The position numbers and the translations under genes are program-made. Under the pieces are notes generated by a model. The model searched no databases. It saw nothing but the letters and a program-made list of their open reading frames with translations, and was not told where the DNA came from. Shown here one piece after another: positions 11,337-24,202 of a stretch of DNA of 64,000 nucleotides (the stretch's first letter is position 1; each line of letters starts with the position of its first letter). Source of the DNA: Paramecium octaurelia (Eukaryota > Ciliophora > Oligohymenophorea > Peniculida > Parameciidae); NCBI GenBank assembly GCA_905182995.1, contig CAJJDP010000024.1, positions 250,610-314,609 on the forward strand, written 5' to 3'.

Positions 11337-14300
11337 CTGGCTTAACTGGTAGAAGAACTGATGTATCATCATAGACTTCCTCTTCTTCTTAGAATAAGTT
11401 CTCAAATTTATCAGGAGGCATCAATGATGAAGGTGGAGTGCTTCCAAATCTTGACTTTTCTGATGAAGCTGGCTCTTAAGCATCCCTTACTCTATGGATT
11501 TCAAATAGTTATTATTCCGAGAATATTGACCATCTTGATAATGCTAGATCGAACAGAATAGTTAAAACAAGTATTCCACTCAAAATGAAGTAAAATTAGA
11601 TATTAGAAAATAAGTGTATGAATGTGTGCGAAACATCTAATCTGTCTGTGAATTAAGACAAAACCATGTAGGTTAGCAAATACAGAATTATAGAGCCAAA
11701 TATAAATAGCATAGACCCTATGGAATTCATATAAGAGAAGACAAAGACCTTCAGATTCACTATTATAATTGCATAGCAGAATACTGCCATGCCTACTGAG
11801 GAAAGAAAGAGGATTCTTCCTTCTTTGTCTATGCTTGTTTACTCCATTGATGGAAATACTGCATAAATAACAATGGCTGATTGTATTCCACCAGAGCAAA
11901 ACCAGAAAAAGAAAGTGAGCAGAGTCACTTTATTATTAGTTTGATATAGTTATGGATCTAAGGATATATATAATGTGTATACTTTTTAATAGAAATTTAG
12001 ATGAATATTGTTAATCCAAGATTGCATACACCATTATGGGCACACTTGTATAGAACATATTATAAAATTGATAAAGCCACGGATCATATAAATTAAGAGG
12101 TGAAAATCCATTGTAAAATGAGAACCAAAAGTGTGGTAATACAATGAGGAGATTTTTGTAAAAGTTGTATCCAACCAGAACCTGGTTTCTTCTATAACAT
12201 TCTCTTCCATGATAGAGTAGTAGTTATTGTAATATTCTGAATTCTCCAATTGAGTAATCTGCTGCCCTTGCTGCTTAATTACCTTCAACTCCTTTGATTC
12301 CTATTCCTATGTTGGCTGCTGTTATCATATTTACATCATTTGCTCCATCTCCTACAGCCATAGTCACTATATTGTATATGTTATCCTTCACTAATTGCAC
12401 TAATTCTTACTTTTATTTGGGGGATACTCTGCAAGCTATAACAGTATGACATTATTTAGCCAACTCTATGAGTTTAATGAGATACTTTTCATCTAAATGG
12501 ATTAAAGAGTCACCAGAAATAATTAAAGCAGTTGAATGGTTTTAGAATTGAGTTTTTAATAAATCTAAACCTGAGTTTATTTTAAACTAGGCTTCAAATT
12601 AATCATCTGATTAAATCACAATTTTTTATTGAGAATCATTCAACAAATTACAAGCATAACTTATATTTATAGCAGTTTCTAATTTATCTCCTGTTAATAC
12701 CCATATCTTAATGCCTGCATTCAATATTTTCTACATGGTACTACCAACATCATCTTATAACTTGTCTTCAATTCCAGTTCCTCCAATCAAAACAAGATTA
12801 GTTTCTATTTGATCTTATAAACTTAGCAACTATTCTTCCCTATTAATAGTCGTTAAACCTGCCTAGAGATATTTATTAATCCATTCGTCATATTGCTATT
12901 TGCTCAACTCTTTTTATGCCAACAGTAGAGTCCTCAATCCCTTTTCAGCATATTACTCTAAATGTTACTCTGTGATTGACAATAACTCCTAATTTTATCT
13001 ATTCGATTTATCGAGCAAATTGATTATCATTGAATCAGCTCCCTTACATAGTAACATAATTTGATCATTCTAATCTTAAACGATAACAGACATCCTCTTT
13101 CTTGCTGAACTAAACTCCAACACTTATAATAACTTATATTTTAACAACTAATCTTTATACTTGACAATCATCATTCCATCATCCAACCCTACATACTCAA
13201 ATCCACAAAACTTTGCTCCCATAAGTAAGGCTAGTTCATCTGGTGAAGATGCATTATACTTAATTTTGCCTTACTCGTATTCCACTAATATTGTATGACA
13301 TAAAGCAAGATGCATAAAATATTCTACTATTCTTCTAGAGTGGTCGTCATTCTAATTTAAATCATTGAATAGTTGTTTGTCTCTAAAGTCCACATTGGTC
13401 ACTTAAGGCATGTGTGTTATGTCATCACTGTTTAAAATTTAACTTCTATTACTAACATTCCCGTATGATTTCCCATGTATTGATATGGTTTTGAACTCCA
13501 TCAAATTCTTTGTAATAGTTCCCGTTTTATCAGTGAACATATATTTGACATTACCCAATTCTTCATTTAGATTTGAAGTTTGCACTTCGGTTCTATGATT
13601 TTATGACTTACACTAATTATCATTTTCTATCATCATACCTTGTAAATATTTAACCTACACTAGATACCAAATTATTTTCATACCATTTCTAGAGTCACTA
13701 ACAAAGATATTGGAACAAAATTAGTATAAATCAATAACCAAGTTCCCCATCTTTCCATTGTTCTAAAAACTATGTTAGTTTAAAGATCATTCTCGTCCAA
13801 TTCCAAATAGGGAATGTCCATAAAATTATCTAATTACCAAAACACTGAATATTAAGCTGAGAACAAGCAGATTACTAATTATCTATTTTAATCTCATGTT
13901 AATTTACATAAAAAATACTAGAATAATAAAGAAATTCATCTGTGATTCTAAGGTGCTTGACTTAGGTCTGGCCTTGGTGGAATTTAACATGATCTTAGTG
14001 TCAAATCCTGTATAGACAACCAAACCATATATCCAATGAGTGTTCCTCAGTGAACACCCTCTAAGAATAAAGTTGACTTCATCCAATTAATGGACTTTTC
14101 TATGTTAGGCATCGTAATTAATAATTGAATCTCTTGACTAATCTCCATCGCTATTGTGATCAGGAGGCATCGTGATTGTACCATTGAATTTATATAGATA
14201 AGGGTTGGGTTTATCATAGTGGACTAGAATGTGCTCTTTTTGTAATAGATAATCATTTAAATTCCTGGTGAATTAAAGTCCTTTATGCTATTTTTTGATT

Positions 14301-14948
14301 TTAAGGTTGGTTTCTCCATCTAGATTTTTGGTTTCAATGAAACAAGACCCTTTTTCACTAGTTTTGATGACTATCACATCAGCAGGGAAATATTCGCCTT
14401 ATTCTATTCTGATGATGTCTCCTACCAATATTTGCTACCATTTCTTTTCAACCAACCCGTAAGGTGTCAACACTAAGGCTATTCTTGAATTGAATCATAA
14501 CATTGAATACCTATTGTTCTCATCTCGATCAGAAAGCTATCTCTTATGATCTTCTAAAAAGTCTTTAAATGCTGATATTGCAATGACTACAAACAAAGGA
14601 AACCAGATAACAGGTTACCCATCAGTAATCGATACTAAATCTATAGTTTCCAAATATCCGACGATCAAAAAATAGATATTTGCCATCTTTGAAAATTATT
14701 CCATTAAGTTCAAAGGAAGAAATGTCCATAGAGTGTATTTGCAGGTTCTGATCGTGTTATCTGGTAATTCGTGATCTTAAATATTTGTAATGATAGTTCT
14801 ATCTTGTTGTTAATGCTTTGATACCTTTCATGTCTCTCCAATGAGGTCGAGTCTTGAAGCAACATCCTTGGAGTTCGTATTTGTTGTCGTACGGCAAATA
14901 CAATGACCAGGGATCAGGTTGCCCCAATTCGCTTTATGAGTTTTACAT
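11254..14948 (-). CDS. P4-type ATPase, phospholipid flippase
   Basis: Moves phospholipids from the outer to the inner leaflet using ATP. About 1,150-1,200 residues. Near the N terminus, [20 protein letters not shown] is the P4 entry signature. DGETNLK (about 14300-14320) is the actuator motif, [10 protein letters not shown] (about 13690-13740) the P4 form of the TM4 motif, DKTGTIT (about 13520-13533) the phosphorylated Asp, and [16 protein letters not shown] (about 12300-12355) the P-domain hinge. The C terminus ends in [14 protein letters not shown], a typical P4 tail. Several small introns, the first about 22 nt after RDMK. Divergent from ALAS, 111 bp between starts. A CDC50-type partner is expected but not seen here. 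Confidence 0.95.
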
Positions 14949-15059
14949 GAATTTTAATAATAATATAAAAACGATATAATATGAATAATGATGCAATATG
15001 TGTGTATAAATGCTGGGTTCTTGATTAATATTGGATACACATTTTAACTAAATTTATAT

Positions 15060-16583
15060 ATGAGAGTTGGTATTAATTTGCACCAGAAAACTTTGTAGCA
15101 TACTAAATGTCCATTCTTAAAGACATTCAATATAAATATGACATCAGAACAGGCCATAACCAAATACACTAAATTTTGCCCATATCTCCATTACAAGGAA
15201 ATGAAGTAGACAATATTACTATTCTAGATCTGAGACAAAGAAGTGTCCCATTGACCATAGCTAGTTTTATAGTAACCAATTCAAGGGAGTGATTCAGTAG
15301 ATTAAAGACGAGGGACGATATCGGGAATTCAAGAGTTTATTACGAACAAATGGCGAATTTCCTAGAGCCATCAATAAGACTCCCTCCGGGGACCAAGCAA
15401 TAACCTTGTGGTGCAGCAACGATTACTTGGGTAAGAGTAATGAGTTAACAGTAGGAATGTCTCAAAATCCGATGGTAACATAGGCAACCAAAAATGCAAT
15501 CGATCTCACTGGAATAGGAGCAGGTGGAACCCGTAACATTGGAGGCACAAGCATATACCATGTCGAGTTGGAAAGAGAACTAGCTGACTTGCACAGGAAA
15601 GACAGCGCTTTGGTTATGAACAGCGGGTATGTTGCCAATATGGCCACCTTGGATACACTCGGCAAAGTTTTAAAGGATGTGACATTTTTGAGTGATGCCA
15701 AGAATCACGCATCTCTAATCGAAGGAATGAGGGCCACCAAAAGAGATAGAGTCATTTTTAAACATAATGATTATAAAGATTTGGAAGAGAAATTAAAATA
15801 ATTAGGTATTTTTATATTGTATAAAATTAGACATTTAATAAAACAAAGTCATAGTATTCGAATCTGTTTATTCTATGAATGGAACTGTTGCACCAATCCA
15901 AGAGTTCATTAACTTAGCAAAGAAATACAATGCTCTTACTCTCATTGACGAAGTCCATGCTGTAGGAATGTATGGCGATAGAGGGGCAGGTGTAACTGAA
16001 AAACTTGGATTACAATAAGAAATCGATATAGTCACTGGAACCTTGGGCAAAGCATTTGGATGCTCTGGAGGTTACGTATCAGCCAACTCAGAAATTGTAG
16101 ATGCTGTCAGAAGTACTGCCAGTAATTTCATTTTCTCAACATCCATGTCTCCAATTATAGCAGCAGCTTGTTTGGAGTCTGTCAAATATCTTAAAACACA
16201 TCCTGAAATCAGAGAAAGACATCAATATGTTGCATCTCTTATTAAAGCTAAGTTGAAGAGTAAGGGGATCCCTGCTCTCAACAGTGCATCCCACATCGTC
16301 CCAGTTTTTATAGGAGATCCTATTTTATGCAAGGAAGCCTCTGAAAAACTACTTAACGAATACAACATCTACATACAACCTATCAACTATCCTACAGTGC
16401 CAAGAGGGTAATATCATATTACTATGTTATTTTAGATAAGAGATTTTACGTATATCTCCGACTCCATTACACACCGAGGAAATGATTGATGAGTTGGTTG
16501 ACTCTATTGAATATGTGTTTAAGAGCCTAAATCTAAGAATGGAATCTTAATACACGGCAGAACAAAGGGCAATCTTCTAATGA
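15060..16583 (+). CDS. ALAS: 5-aminolevulinate synthase, haem biosynthesis
   Basis: PLP enzyme that condenses glycine and succinyl-CoA, the first step of mitochondrial haem synthesis. Key stretches are [54 protein letters not shown] and [15 protein letters not shown], which holds the PLP-binding Lys. The end is close to the family ([13 protein letters not shown]). Four introns of about 22-28 nt interrupt it: near 15210, at about 15431, near 15805, and at 16408-16435. The N-terminal 60 residues carry three Cys-Pro motifs (CPFL, CPYL, CPID), resembling haem-regulatory motifs. It is separated from KBL-type relatives by the haem-enzyme-like core and CP motifs. The start is in an AT-rich leader; the targeting sequence is plausible but not certain. 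Confidence 0.93.
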
Positions 16584-16661
16584 TAGTAAATTATTTTCAT
16601 TAAAATATACACAAAAATAACACTAAGTTTCCCATATTATATATATATATATAATTATTAA

Positions 16662-17911
16662 ATGTGGAGGAGAGCCTTTTAAAACTGTCTCAAGATTGCA
16701 TTCATTGGATCATCTATCACGTTTACTTCTAGCTTTGTATTTTCTTAAGAATAATTATATGCATGGGTAATCTAATACATTATACTCAGGGATGGAATAA
16801 TTTTGGATAACTAGGCATAGGAAATTCGATATCATAATATTCTCCTCAGCTGGTCCCTATATAGGATGTTTTATTTGTAGCATGTAAATCAAGTGTTTCT
16901 GCAGCAATTGATAAATCTGGAAAATTGTATACATGGGGAAGATCAAAGTTTGGACTCTTAGGAAATGGATAAGTGGAAAATATAAATGTTCCTGCACTTG
17001 TCGAATGTTTAAAACATCTTAATTTCAAATATGTTGCATGCGGTAATTATCATATGGCTGCAATAACCACTGACGGACAATTGTATACATGGGGTAATTT
17101 TGATCATGGCAAACTTGGTCATTCATTTGACAACTCAGCCAAATTGCCGTCTAGAGAAAAATACGAATATTAAAAGAATTTGGGATCTGCTAAATTACCA
17201 GAATTAGTATAATTAAATTTTAAAGTACAACAAGTAGCCTTAGGGGATCAATTTACTATAATACTTTCAGAAGATGGCAATGTTTATTCGGTGGGATTGA
17301 ATAAAAAAGGTATTTTAGGCTTTCAAACAAAAAATGTTGATGAACCTACTTTTAAACAAATTCCTAATTTAAAAAATATAGTATAAATTGATAGTGGTAC
17401 TGATTTTAGTGTTGCACTTGATTCAGATGGAAAGTATGTATGAATATTAATTAGTCTGTTCGCATGGGGTAGTAATTACTTCGGATAATTAGGAACTCCA
17501 AGTCCTTCAGTAATTTAAACACCATAACAAATTAAGGGATTGCCAAAGATTAAACAATTTTCCTGTGGAGAATAATTCATTGGGGCTTTGAGTACAGATG
17601 GAGTATTATATACTTGGGGTTTTGGAGGAGACGGCTAATTGGGAACACCAAGCAAATAAGATATACCCACACCTCATAAAATATAATTTGATCAAAATAT
17701 TGATAAGGTCTCATGTGGATAAGCTCATGTAGGCATCGTTAGTAATAATAAACTCTACATGCACGGAAGAGGAAAAGAAGGTTAATTAGGTAGGGGTTCA
17801 GAGACTGAATCCCCTAATAGTAGTAGATACTCTCCTTTATTAGTTATGGAAAATGTTGTAAAGATTGCATGTGGAGGAAGTCACTCTTTTGCTGTTGTCA
17901 ACTAAAAATGA
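16662..17911 (+). CDS. RCC1-repeat protein with N-terminal hydrophobic anchor
   Basis: Beta-propeller of RCC1 repeats, recognised by recurring units such as LYAWGWNNFGQLGIG, LYTWGRSKFGLLGNG, LYTWGNFDHGKLGH, LFAWGSNYFGQLG, LYTWGFGGDGQLG and LYMHGRGKEGQLGRG. At least seven blades are visible over about 400 residues. The first 40 residues are basic then hydrophobic (MWRRAFQNCLKIAFIGSS), suggesting a mitochondrial or membrane signal, which separates it from nuclear RCC1. Introns are 16768-16790 (23 nt) and 17434-17454 (21 nt). The partner is unknown. A Ran exchange factor role is not supported; an RCC1L-like mitochondrial role is only a guess. Confidence 0.85.
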
Positions 17912-18024
17912 GTTATTTATAATATATTTTGTCTTAATAAAACAAGATTGATTCTAAATATAATTAATGCCTTTATTTTTTTTGAATAAACTTTACATAT
18001 TAATAAATTGTAAAAAAACCATTT

Positions 18025-18734
18025 TCAGCAATTGCAAGAAGATGGTGCTGGCTGTGGCTAAGGAGTGTCCTATTTGATTTTGAATTAGCTGGATCGGGCT
18101 TCAGGATTAACTTATGGCTTCTGACTCTCATTTTCCAATCTTTTTTTCAAATTAAGACCTAGTATATCGAAAATGTTTTCTAAATTTAATTGTTATTTTT
18201 TATTTACATATATTTTTATTTTCTAATGCACTGGTCTCTATGAATGGCATTTTATACTTTGTTGCTAGTGCTTAACCTTCCGATGATTGAACTCTTCTAT
18301 CATGAGAATCCATTTTATTTCCGACTAAGATTGAACAACTTAAGGGATTATTATTGCATATTACACTTCATCAGTCGTATTTTCTGTTATAGATTTGATC
18401 CAAGTTTCGACATTATTGAATGAGTTTCTATCGACTATGGAATAAACAAAAATTATTCCAAATGCCCCCTTATAATATGTTTGTGTAATGTTCCTAAACC
18501 TCTCCTATCCTGCTGTGTCCCAAATCTATAATTTGATTTTCTTATCTTCAACCTTGTTAACATATTTATCATTTGTACAGTGATTGTTTTTATCTTAAAA
18601 TCAACACCTATTGTTGCCATATAATTTTATGAAAACTTTTGATCACAATATTGAGTAAGGATGTTGGTCTTTCCTACTCCTGAGTCTCCTAACACAATTA
18701 CTTTCACCAACCAATCGTAATAACTATTAGACAT
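18025..18734 (-). CDS. Rab-family small GTPase
   Basis: Membrane-traffic GTPase of about 200 residues, closest in look to the Rab1/Rab8 group. All G motifs are intact: GDSGVGKT (P-loop), the effector stretch [33 protein letters not shown] and [10 protein letters not shown]. It ends in a short Pro/Gln-rich hypervariable tail and CNC, a double-geranylgeranylation signal. Three introns (26, 26 and 27 nt) are needed; the first joins TIT to [15 protein letters not shown]. It is convergent with the RCC1-repeat gene, about 110 bp apart. Confidence 0.93.
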
Positions 18735-19240
18735 ATTAACAAAATTTATCAATAATATTTATTATTTAAAATTCAATATTCATTTAACATTACTTCATAG
18801 GATTAAGTATCTGAGAAAAATTCCATATTTCAGTTAAATATTTTACATCATTTCAAATTTATTTTGGCTCTTTCTCTATTTAAAAGTTGTACGGAAGTGA
18901 GAAGTTATTAAGTTAGTTATGGCATTTTAATTTCGTAATGTATTCTATTTAAAATTTTGAGACTTTGTTCTTAATAAATGGCTTTACTTTAAAAATATTT
19001 GGATTTCATAAAATTAGCAGTGATTATTTTTATTAATTTTCTTAATTACACAAAAAGATTGAAATGTAATTAATAAAATAATTATAATAATAGTATTTTT
19101 AAAAAGAAAAAAGAAGAGAATTTTATTTTTCTGGATGTTTTTTATGTGATTTTATATAATTATAAATAAGACAGTTCTTAGTGCTTAAATTATGATTAAA
19201 TAGGGTCGACCAATTTAATTTAAACTATCATTAAAATAAT
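18735..19240. other. Intergenic, no gene supported
   Basis: AT-rich spacer between divergent genes. No open stretch with a start and plausible protein composition was found on either strand. It should hold both promoters, but I can point to no specific site. Confidence 0.5.
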
Positions 19241-20500
19241 ATGAACTCTGGATTGAACAACCAAAATTCCTTATTGCAGCAACTAACTCCAGCCCAACTT
19301 GAAGAGTGTTAGCAACAGTTGAGGTAAACTTCTATCTTCATATTCTCGATATCATATTACTTCATATGCTCAAATCATATATTTGGCAATTAATTACCTA
19401 TTTTAGATAGCAACAATTTTTCACCAATCTTTTGAGCAGCAACATGAAAACCTTACAATTCCCTGGCATCTTTCAATAGTTTTAGGACAATCTTTTTAGA
19501 ACCTCATAAGCACAGGATCTGTTCAATTTTAATCGTGGTAAGATATCATCAATTCTACATCAATTATAATATTGTGACCTTATAGTTATTTGAATTGGCT
19601 TATATTTGCTTAGGTTTGGGAGGTGCAATTAATTCGATTGATTATATGAAAATTTTATAGAAAAGCCTTTAGATGAACAGCAATGCCATAAATGCCTTCA
19701 ATTAGAATTAGTTTTTCTGCCCATTAGGAATGGCGAATCAAAAGAAAACAAATACTTTGCAAAATCCGATTACTGTTGAAGATGATGACCCCCCTTAAAT
19801 TTAGAAATGTCAGAATTCGAAATGCAACAACAAGGGAGATCGCAAGACGAAGTCAAAGAAGGGTGAAACCCTCCAATTCTGTGAGAAATGTTTGAGGATG
19901 TACAATCGAGGAAATTTTTGTGATTTTTGTGAATAGGTATTGAAAGAATTTCTCAGATTTTAGGTCTATTCGAATGGGTCGTACGATCATGATGAATAGG
20001 AATGGATACAATGTGATGAATGTGAGAAATGGGTATGTGTCTAGAGATATTGATAGAATCATCTAAATTGTGAAGCTAAATGTAGGAATTAGAATATCAA
20101 AGAGGAGACTGAGAATAAAGTTTATTATTGTTTAAATTGTTCTAAAATTAAAAAACAATAACAATAATAATAGTTTCAGTAATAGAAGAAACAGGAGAAG
20201 ACGGTAGAAGAATATCAGCCAAAATAAAGAACAATTATGGAATGCGAGGATGCTAGAACAAGGGAGAAGAATATAAATTTTGTAGCCACTAAAGATAACA
20301 AAGTTTAATTCAGTAAATTTATAAATTTAATAATTTTTAATAGCATTTCGATTGAATCTATATGATGATGAAATTAAGTCAGATCTCGATTTTCTGAGGA
20401 ATTCTGGCAAGAAGAACATTAAGAAATAGAATTAATAAGATTCTCCAATCATAAAATAAATTTTAATCCCACAATAATAATTATAATAATAGTAATAATA

Positions 20501-20531
<31 letters not shown>

Positions 20532-20668
20532 TTGTAATTAATATAAGAAGAGAAAGTAAATATATATCATCCAATCATTTTTAGAATTCTGATTAATAAA
20601 TGAATAGTAGGCCAAGAACTAGAAATAACAAAAATAGAGTTAATTATAGGAATTTAGGGGGTGAATGA
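19241..20668 (+). CDS. PHD-finger protein with poly-Gln tract
   Basis: Probable chromatin-associated protein. The N-terminal quarter is Gln-rich. The middle has a Cys-rich region of CxxC pairs (KCQNSKCNNKG, FCEKCLRMYNRGNFCDFCEQ) followed by a PHD finger whose core is WIQCDECEKWNHLNCEAKC and YYCLNCSK. A 24-nt intron inside the PHD must be removed to place His two residues after Trp, and doing so gives the canonical C4HC3 spacing. A poly-Gln run follows near 20472. Splicing between about 19320 and 19650 is uncertain; the candidate introns there (about 83 nt) are much longer than usual. The C terminus is basic. I cannot name an orthologue. Confidence 0.7.
20472..20530 (+). repeat. Poly-Gln tract encoded by TAA/TAG repeats
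   Basis: A (TAA/TAG)n trinucleotide run inside the PHD-finger gene, read as about 17 Gln with one Leu under the ciliate code. It is flanked by further Gln/Leu codons. Under the standard code it would be a wall of stops. Confidence 0.85.
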
Positions 20669-20737
20669 ATGATATGCAATATATTTAATTGAAATTTTAA
20701 TTTAAATAATACTCACATATATATCCAAATAATTAAA

Positions 20738-21745
20738 ATGTCTGATTTGAGATTTGATAATAAAGTTGTTGTCATAACAGGAGCAGGAAGAGGCCTTGGA
20801 AAGGCCTATGCCTTGTTTTATGGGTCTGTTGGAGCCAAAGTGTTAGTCAATGATAATGGCTGTGATTTGGATGGAAAGAACACAAATCCTAAATTTGCTG
20901 ATGAAGTAATCATAATATTCTATATTTAGGTTGTGGCAACAATAAAGAGCAAGGGAGGAATAGCAGTGGCCAACTATGACTCTGTGTTAAATGGTGATAA
21001 AATCATTGCACATGCTATAAAAGAATTTGGAAGACTTGATGTTCTTATCAATAATGCCGGCATCTTGAGAGACAAGATATTGGCAAAGTTGACTGAAGAA
21101 GATTGGGATATCGTTGTCAAAGTAAACAAGAATTTATATGATTTAAGACTCATTTATACGGAACCTATTCTGTATGCAAGGCTGCTTGGCCAATCATGAG
21201 AGATCAAGGATTTGGCAGAATAATTAATACATCCAGTGGATCTGGTTTGTATGGAACTTTGGGTCAAACTAATTATGCAGCTGCAAAAGCAGGAATAGTT
21301 GGACTCACATTGACATTGGCCAAGGAAGGAGAGAGAAGAAACATATTATGTAACGTGTTGGTCCCAGTTGGAGCATCTAGAATGACAGAAACAATTATGC
21401 CACCTGATGTGTTGACTGGAATCGACCCAAATAATCTCACCCCAATATGTATCTATTTAATAATATTTTTAAGTGGCTGTTTTAACTCATGAAACAAACA
21501 AAGACTATAATGGTGGAATTTATGAATGTTCTGGAGGATTCTTCTCTAGAGTCAGATGGTAAAGAACTGAAGGTGTCTCCTTGGACTTGCCTGTTAAAAT
21601 TAGCGAAGTTCAAAAGAATTGGGCTAAGATCAATGATTTCGGTGGAAAGAATGAATACCCCACTGGAAATGCTGACCTATTCAACAAGGTTTAAGAAAAT
21701 CTAGAGAGGTTGGAATAATAGGCTGCCTAAAAACCAAAGTTATGA
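20738..21745 (+). CDS. Short-chain dehydrogenase, peroxisomal MFE-2 / HSD17B4 dehydrogenase domain
   Basis: Predicted (3R)-hydroxyacyl-CoA dehydrogenase of peroxisomal beta-oxidation. NAD-binding TGAGRGLGKAYALFYGSVGA, NNAGILRDKILAKL, the catalytic Ser in NTSSGSGLYGTLGQTNYAAA with YxxxK (NYAAAKAGIVG), and a C-terminal domain (SGGFFSRVRWQRTEG, NDFGGKNEYPTGNADLF). About 312 residues, so only the dehydrogenase unit: the hydratase and SCP2 domains of animal MFE-2 are absent. Introns are 20906-20929, one of 26 nt near 21120-21146, and one of 25 nt near 21447-21471. It ends ...AQKPKL, resembling a PTS1 peroxisomal signal. Confidence 0.93.
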
Positions 21746-22284
21746 GTTTAGAATTTACATTATTAATATGAATATTTTATTTCATTCCTAATTATTTTAA
21801 ATTGTATGAGTGTGTATAATTTAATATAAATGAATAAGAAGATGAAAGGGTAATTATTTCAAAGTTCCATATTGAATTTAGTTACTTATTGTAAGATTAA
21901 TGAGGAATAGAGAGTGTCTCTATCTCTATACTTTACATGTGAATCTAGGAAGGAATTATTATAATTTCAAATTCAACCATATTAGAATTGAGGCTCTTGT
22001 CGTATTTTATTAATATACTAAAAGCATTCTTCTAATTATATAATTTATAATGAAAATGACATAGTATGTCATGTATGAAGAAAATTAATTTAGGAAATTG
22101 TTTATTGATTCAAATATTATATTAATTATGTTATGTGTTGTTGTCAATATTTTAACAATTTGTACAGAAATAGAACCCAAAAATAATATTTATGTATGAT
22201 GAAATAGTTAATAATGTTAATTGTTTAATAAGATGTATTTTTAGTAATTTATATAAAATTAAAATTCATTTTGAAAGAGACGGA
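21746..22284. other. Intergenic, no gene supported
   Basis: AT-rich spacer of about 540 bp ahead of a same-strand kinase gene. It includes a small imperfect palindromic stretch near 21911-21935 (GAGAGTGTCTCTATCTC). No protein-like open frame seen. Confidence 0.5.
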
Positions 22285-24202
22285 ATGGAAATGTTGCAGA
22301 AACAATTAAATAACTACATATATGAGGAAAGAAACATTGGAGGAGGATAATTCAGTGAAGTGTTTTTGGGATTTGAAATATATACTAAGGAGAAAGTAGC
22401 TATCAAAGTAAGAATATATTGAGTTAAGCAAATCGACTGTTCACGAATGAGAGATTAAGTGATGATGCAGATGATGAAAAATGAGATTGGGATTCTGAAA
22501 ATCATACCCAAGTAGTAAAACATTCTGAAATTTTATGATGTATTTCAAAATAATTAACTTGTTTACATAATTACTGAGTATTGCAATCAAGGTATAAACT
22601 GCCTATTTAATCATAGGCGACTTATAATAGTTTATTAGGAAGCATCAAATTACTGAAGATTTAGCAATTGATTTAATCACTCATGTATTGAATGGTCTTT
22701 AGCATTGCAAAAATAATTGTAACTATTAATCATAAGAATATAAGATATAATTCATAGGGACATTAAACCCGCAAATATCTTTATGAGCAATGGGATTCCA
22801 AAATTGGCAGATTTTGGATTTGCATTATGTAAAAATGTTTAAAATGGAGTTGAAATACAAAATTATAATGTAGGCACTCCTATGTATATGGCTCCAGAAA
22901 CTCTGTTGAATAATCACTACAGTTTTAAGAGTGATTTATGGTCAGCTGGAGTAGTTTTGTATGAAATGGTATTTGGATAATAGCCATTTAGATCGCAAAC
23001 AGAGCCAGAACTAGTTTAAAAACTTAGAGTTTATTAATAGAATGGATTACTTTATTATCCATTTTAATGCTCTCGCTTTTTGGATATTCTGATACAGAAT
23101 ATGCTTCAATGCGATAAATAATTGAGATGGTCAGTTGAATAATGTTTGGATTATTTGAGACAGAGAACATAACAAAGAATGGTAACAAGCTAAAAATATA
23201 TTGCTTAATAATCACAACATGTGCGAAGTGTTACTCCAATTTAAATAGTTTAATAACAATAACAATAATAATAATAATCACAATAATAGAAATCAATATT
23301 ACCCATTTAATATTAACAACAATTCAAAATTCAATAATATCCAATCTAAGTTAATACTAGTCAACAATTATCTCAACTTCCTATACAGAAACAATTGATT
23401 CCATAATAACAATATTTGCATTTTTCAAATCCCTCTCCCCATTCCAGTAGAGAAAATCAGCAACCAGTGAATGCAATAAAGAAAACTCAAGAGTCTTCTT
23501 ATCTACCAATGAGATTTCCATCAGTTTAAAGAGAGAGAAATACTACATTATAAGATGATTCCCAACGTAGTAATGTAGAACCTAATCAACAAAACCAATA
23601 TAGTTAATAGTTTGGCAATTTAATGTACAAAATTGCAAAGCTCTTCATCAATACTTAATATTTTGAATAATTCAGTTTAGGTAAAATGTATACAAGATCC
23701 GAATGCATGTTTTTGTAACTCAAAATATAATTCTGCCTATTGTAATGTTGCATTCAAATAGTATATTCTTAATCATATAATTTAGTTTTCACACTCTAAT
23801 CCTTGCTTACCTGAATGTTAAGTCAGATTATTGAATGTACGATAAACCATTCTCTAAATGCCAGATTAATATAAGGAGGATCCTAGATTTATGTCATTAT
23901 TTAATAATAATTGGGTCTTGGAGAACATTTTCGAATAAATGAGAGAATATATCTATGCAGCCATACATTTGATTAATGATTACTTGAATAAAGATTGCAG
24001 CAATCCCTAGTTGATTATTATCTTAGATTATTTGGTGATTCTGCAATAGCTTTTAAAACGCTTTGTTGCTTGTTCAACATGGATGGAATTTGACAAGAGA
24101 AACAATATAGCTGCTATTGTATAGGCACCTATTAATCCAAATCCAAATCAGTTTTAATGGATGAAGATAAGTAATATAATCCAGAAAGATATTGTTAAAT
24201 GA
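22285..24202 (+). CDS. Protein kinase, ULK/ATG1-like
   Basis: Active-looking Ser/Thr kinase. The N-terminal domain has a glycine loop ([17 protein letters not shown]), [41 protein letters not shown] and [16 protein letters not shown], so all catalytic residues are present. A long Gln/Asn-rich linker with many TAA/TAG codons follows, then a helical C-terminal region ([17 protein letters not shown] at the end). This layout, an N-terminal kinase plus a helical tail, fits ciliate ULK/ATG1-type kinases, but subfamily placement is inference. Introns of 21, 25 and 26 nt lie in the kinase domain, one just before IIHRDIK; more occur downstream. Confidence 0.85.

Noticed and set aside
11603-12288. Separate small ORFs inside the flippase region
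   Set aside because: They are antisense frames or single exons of the P4-ATPase, whose motifs continue across them.
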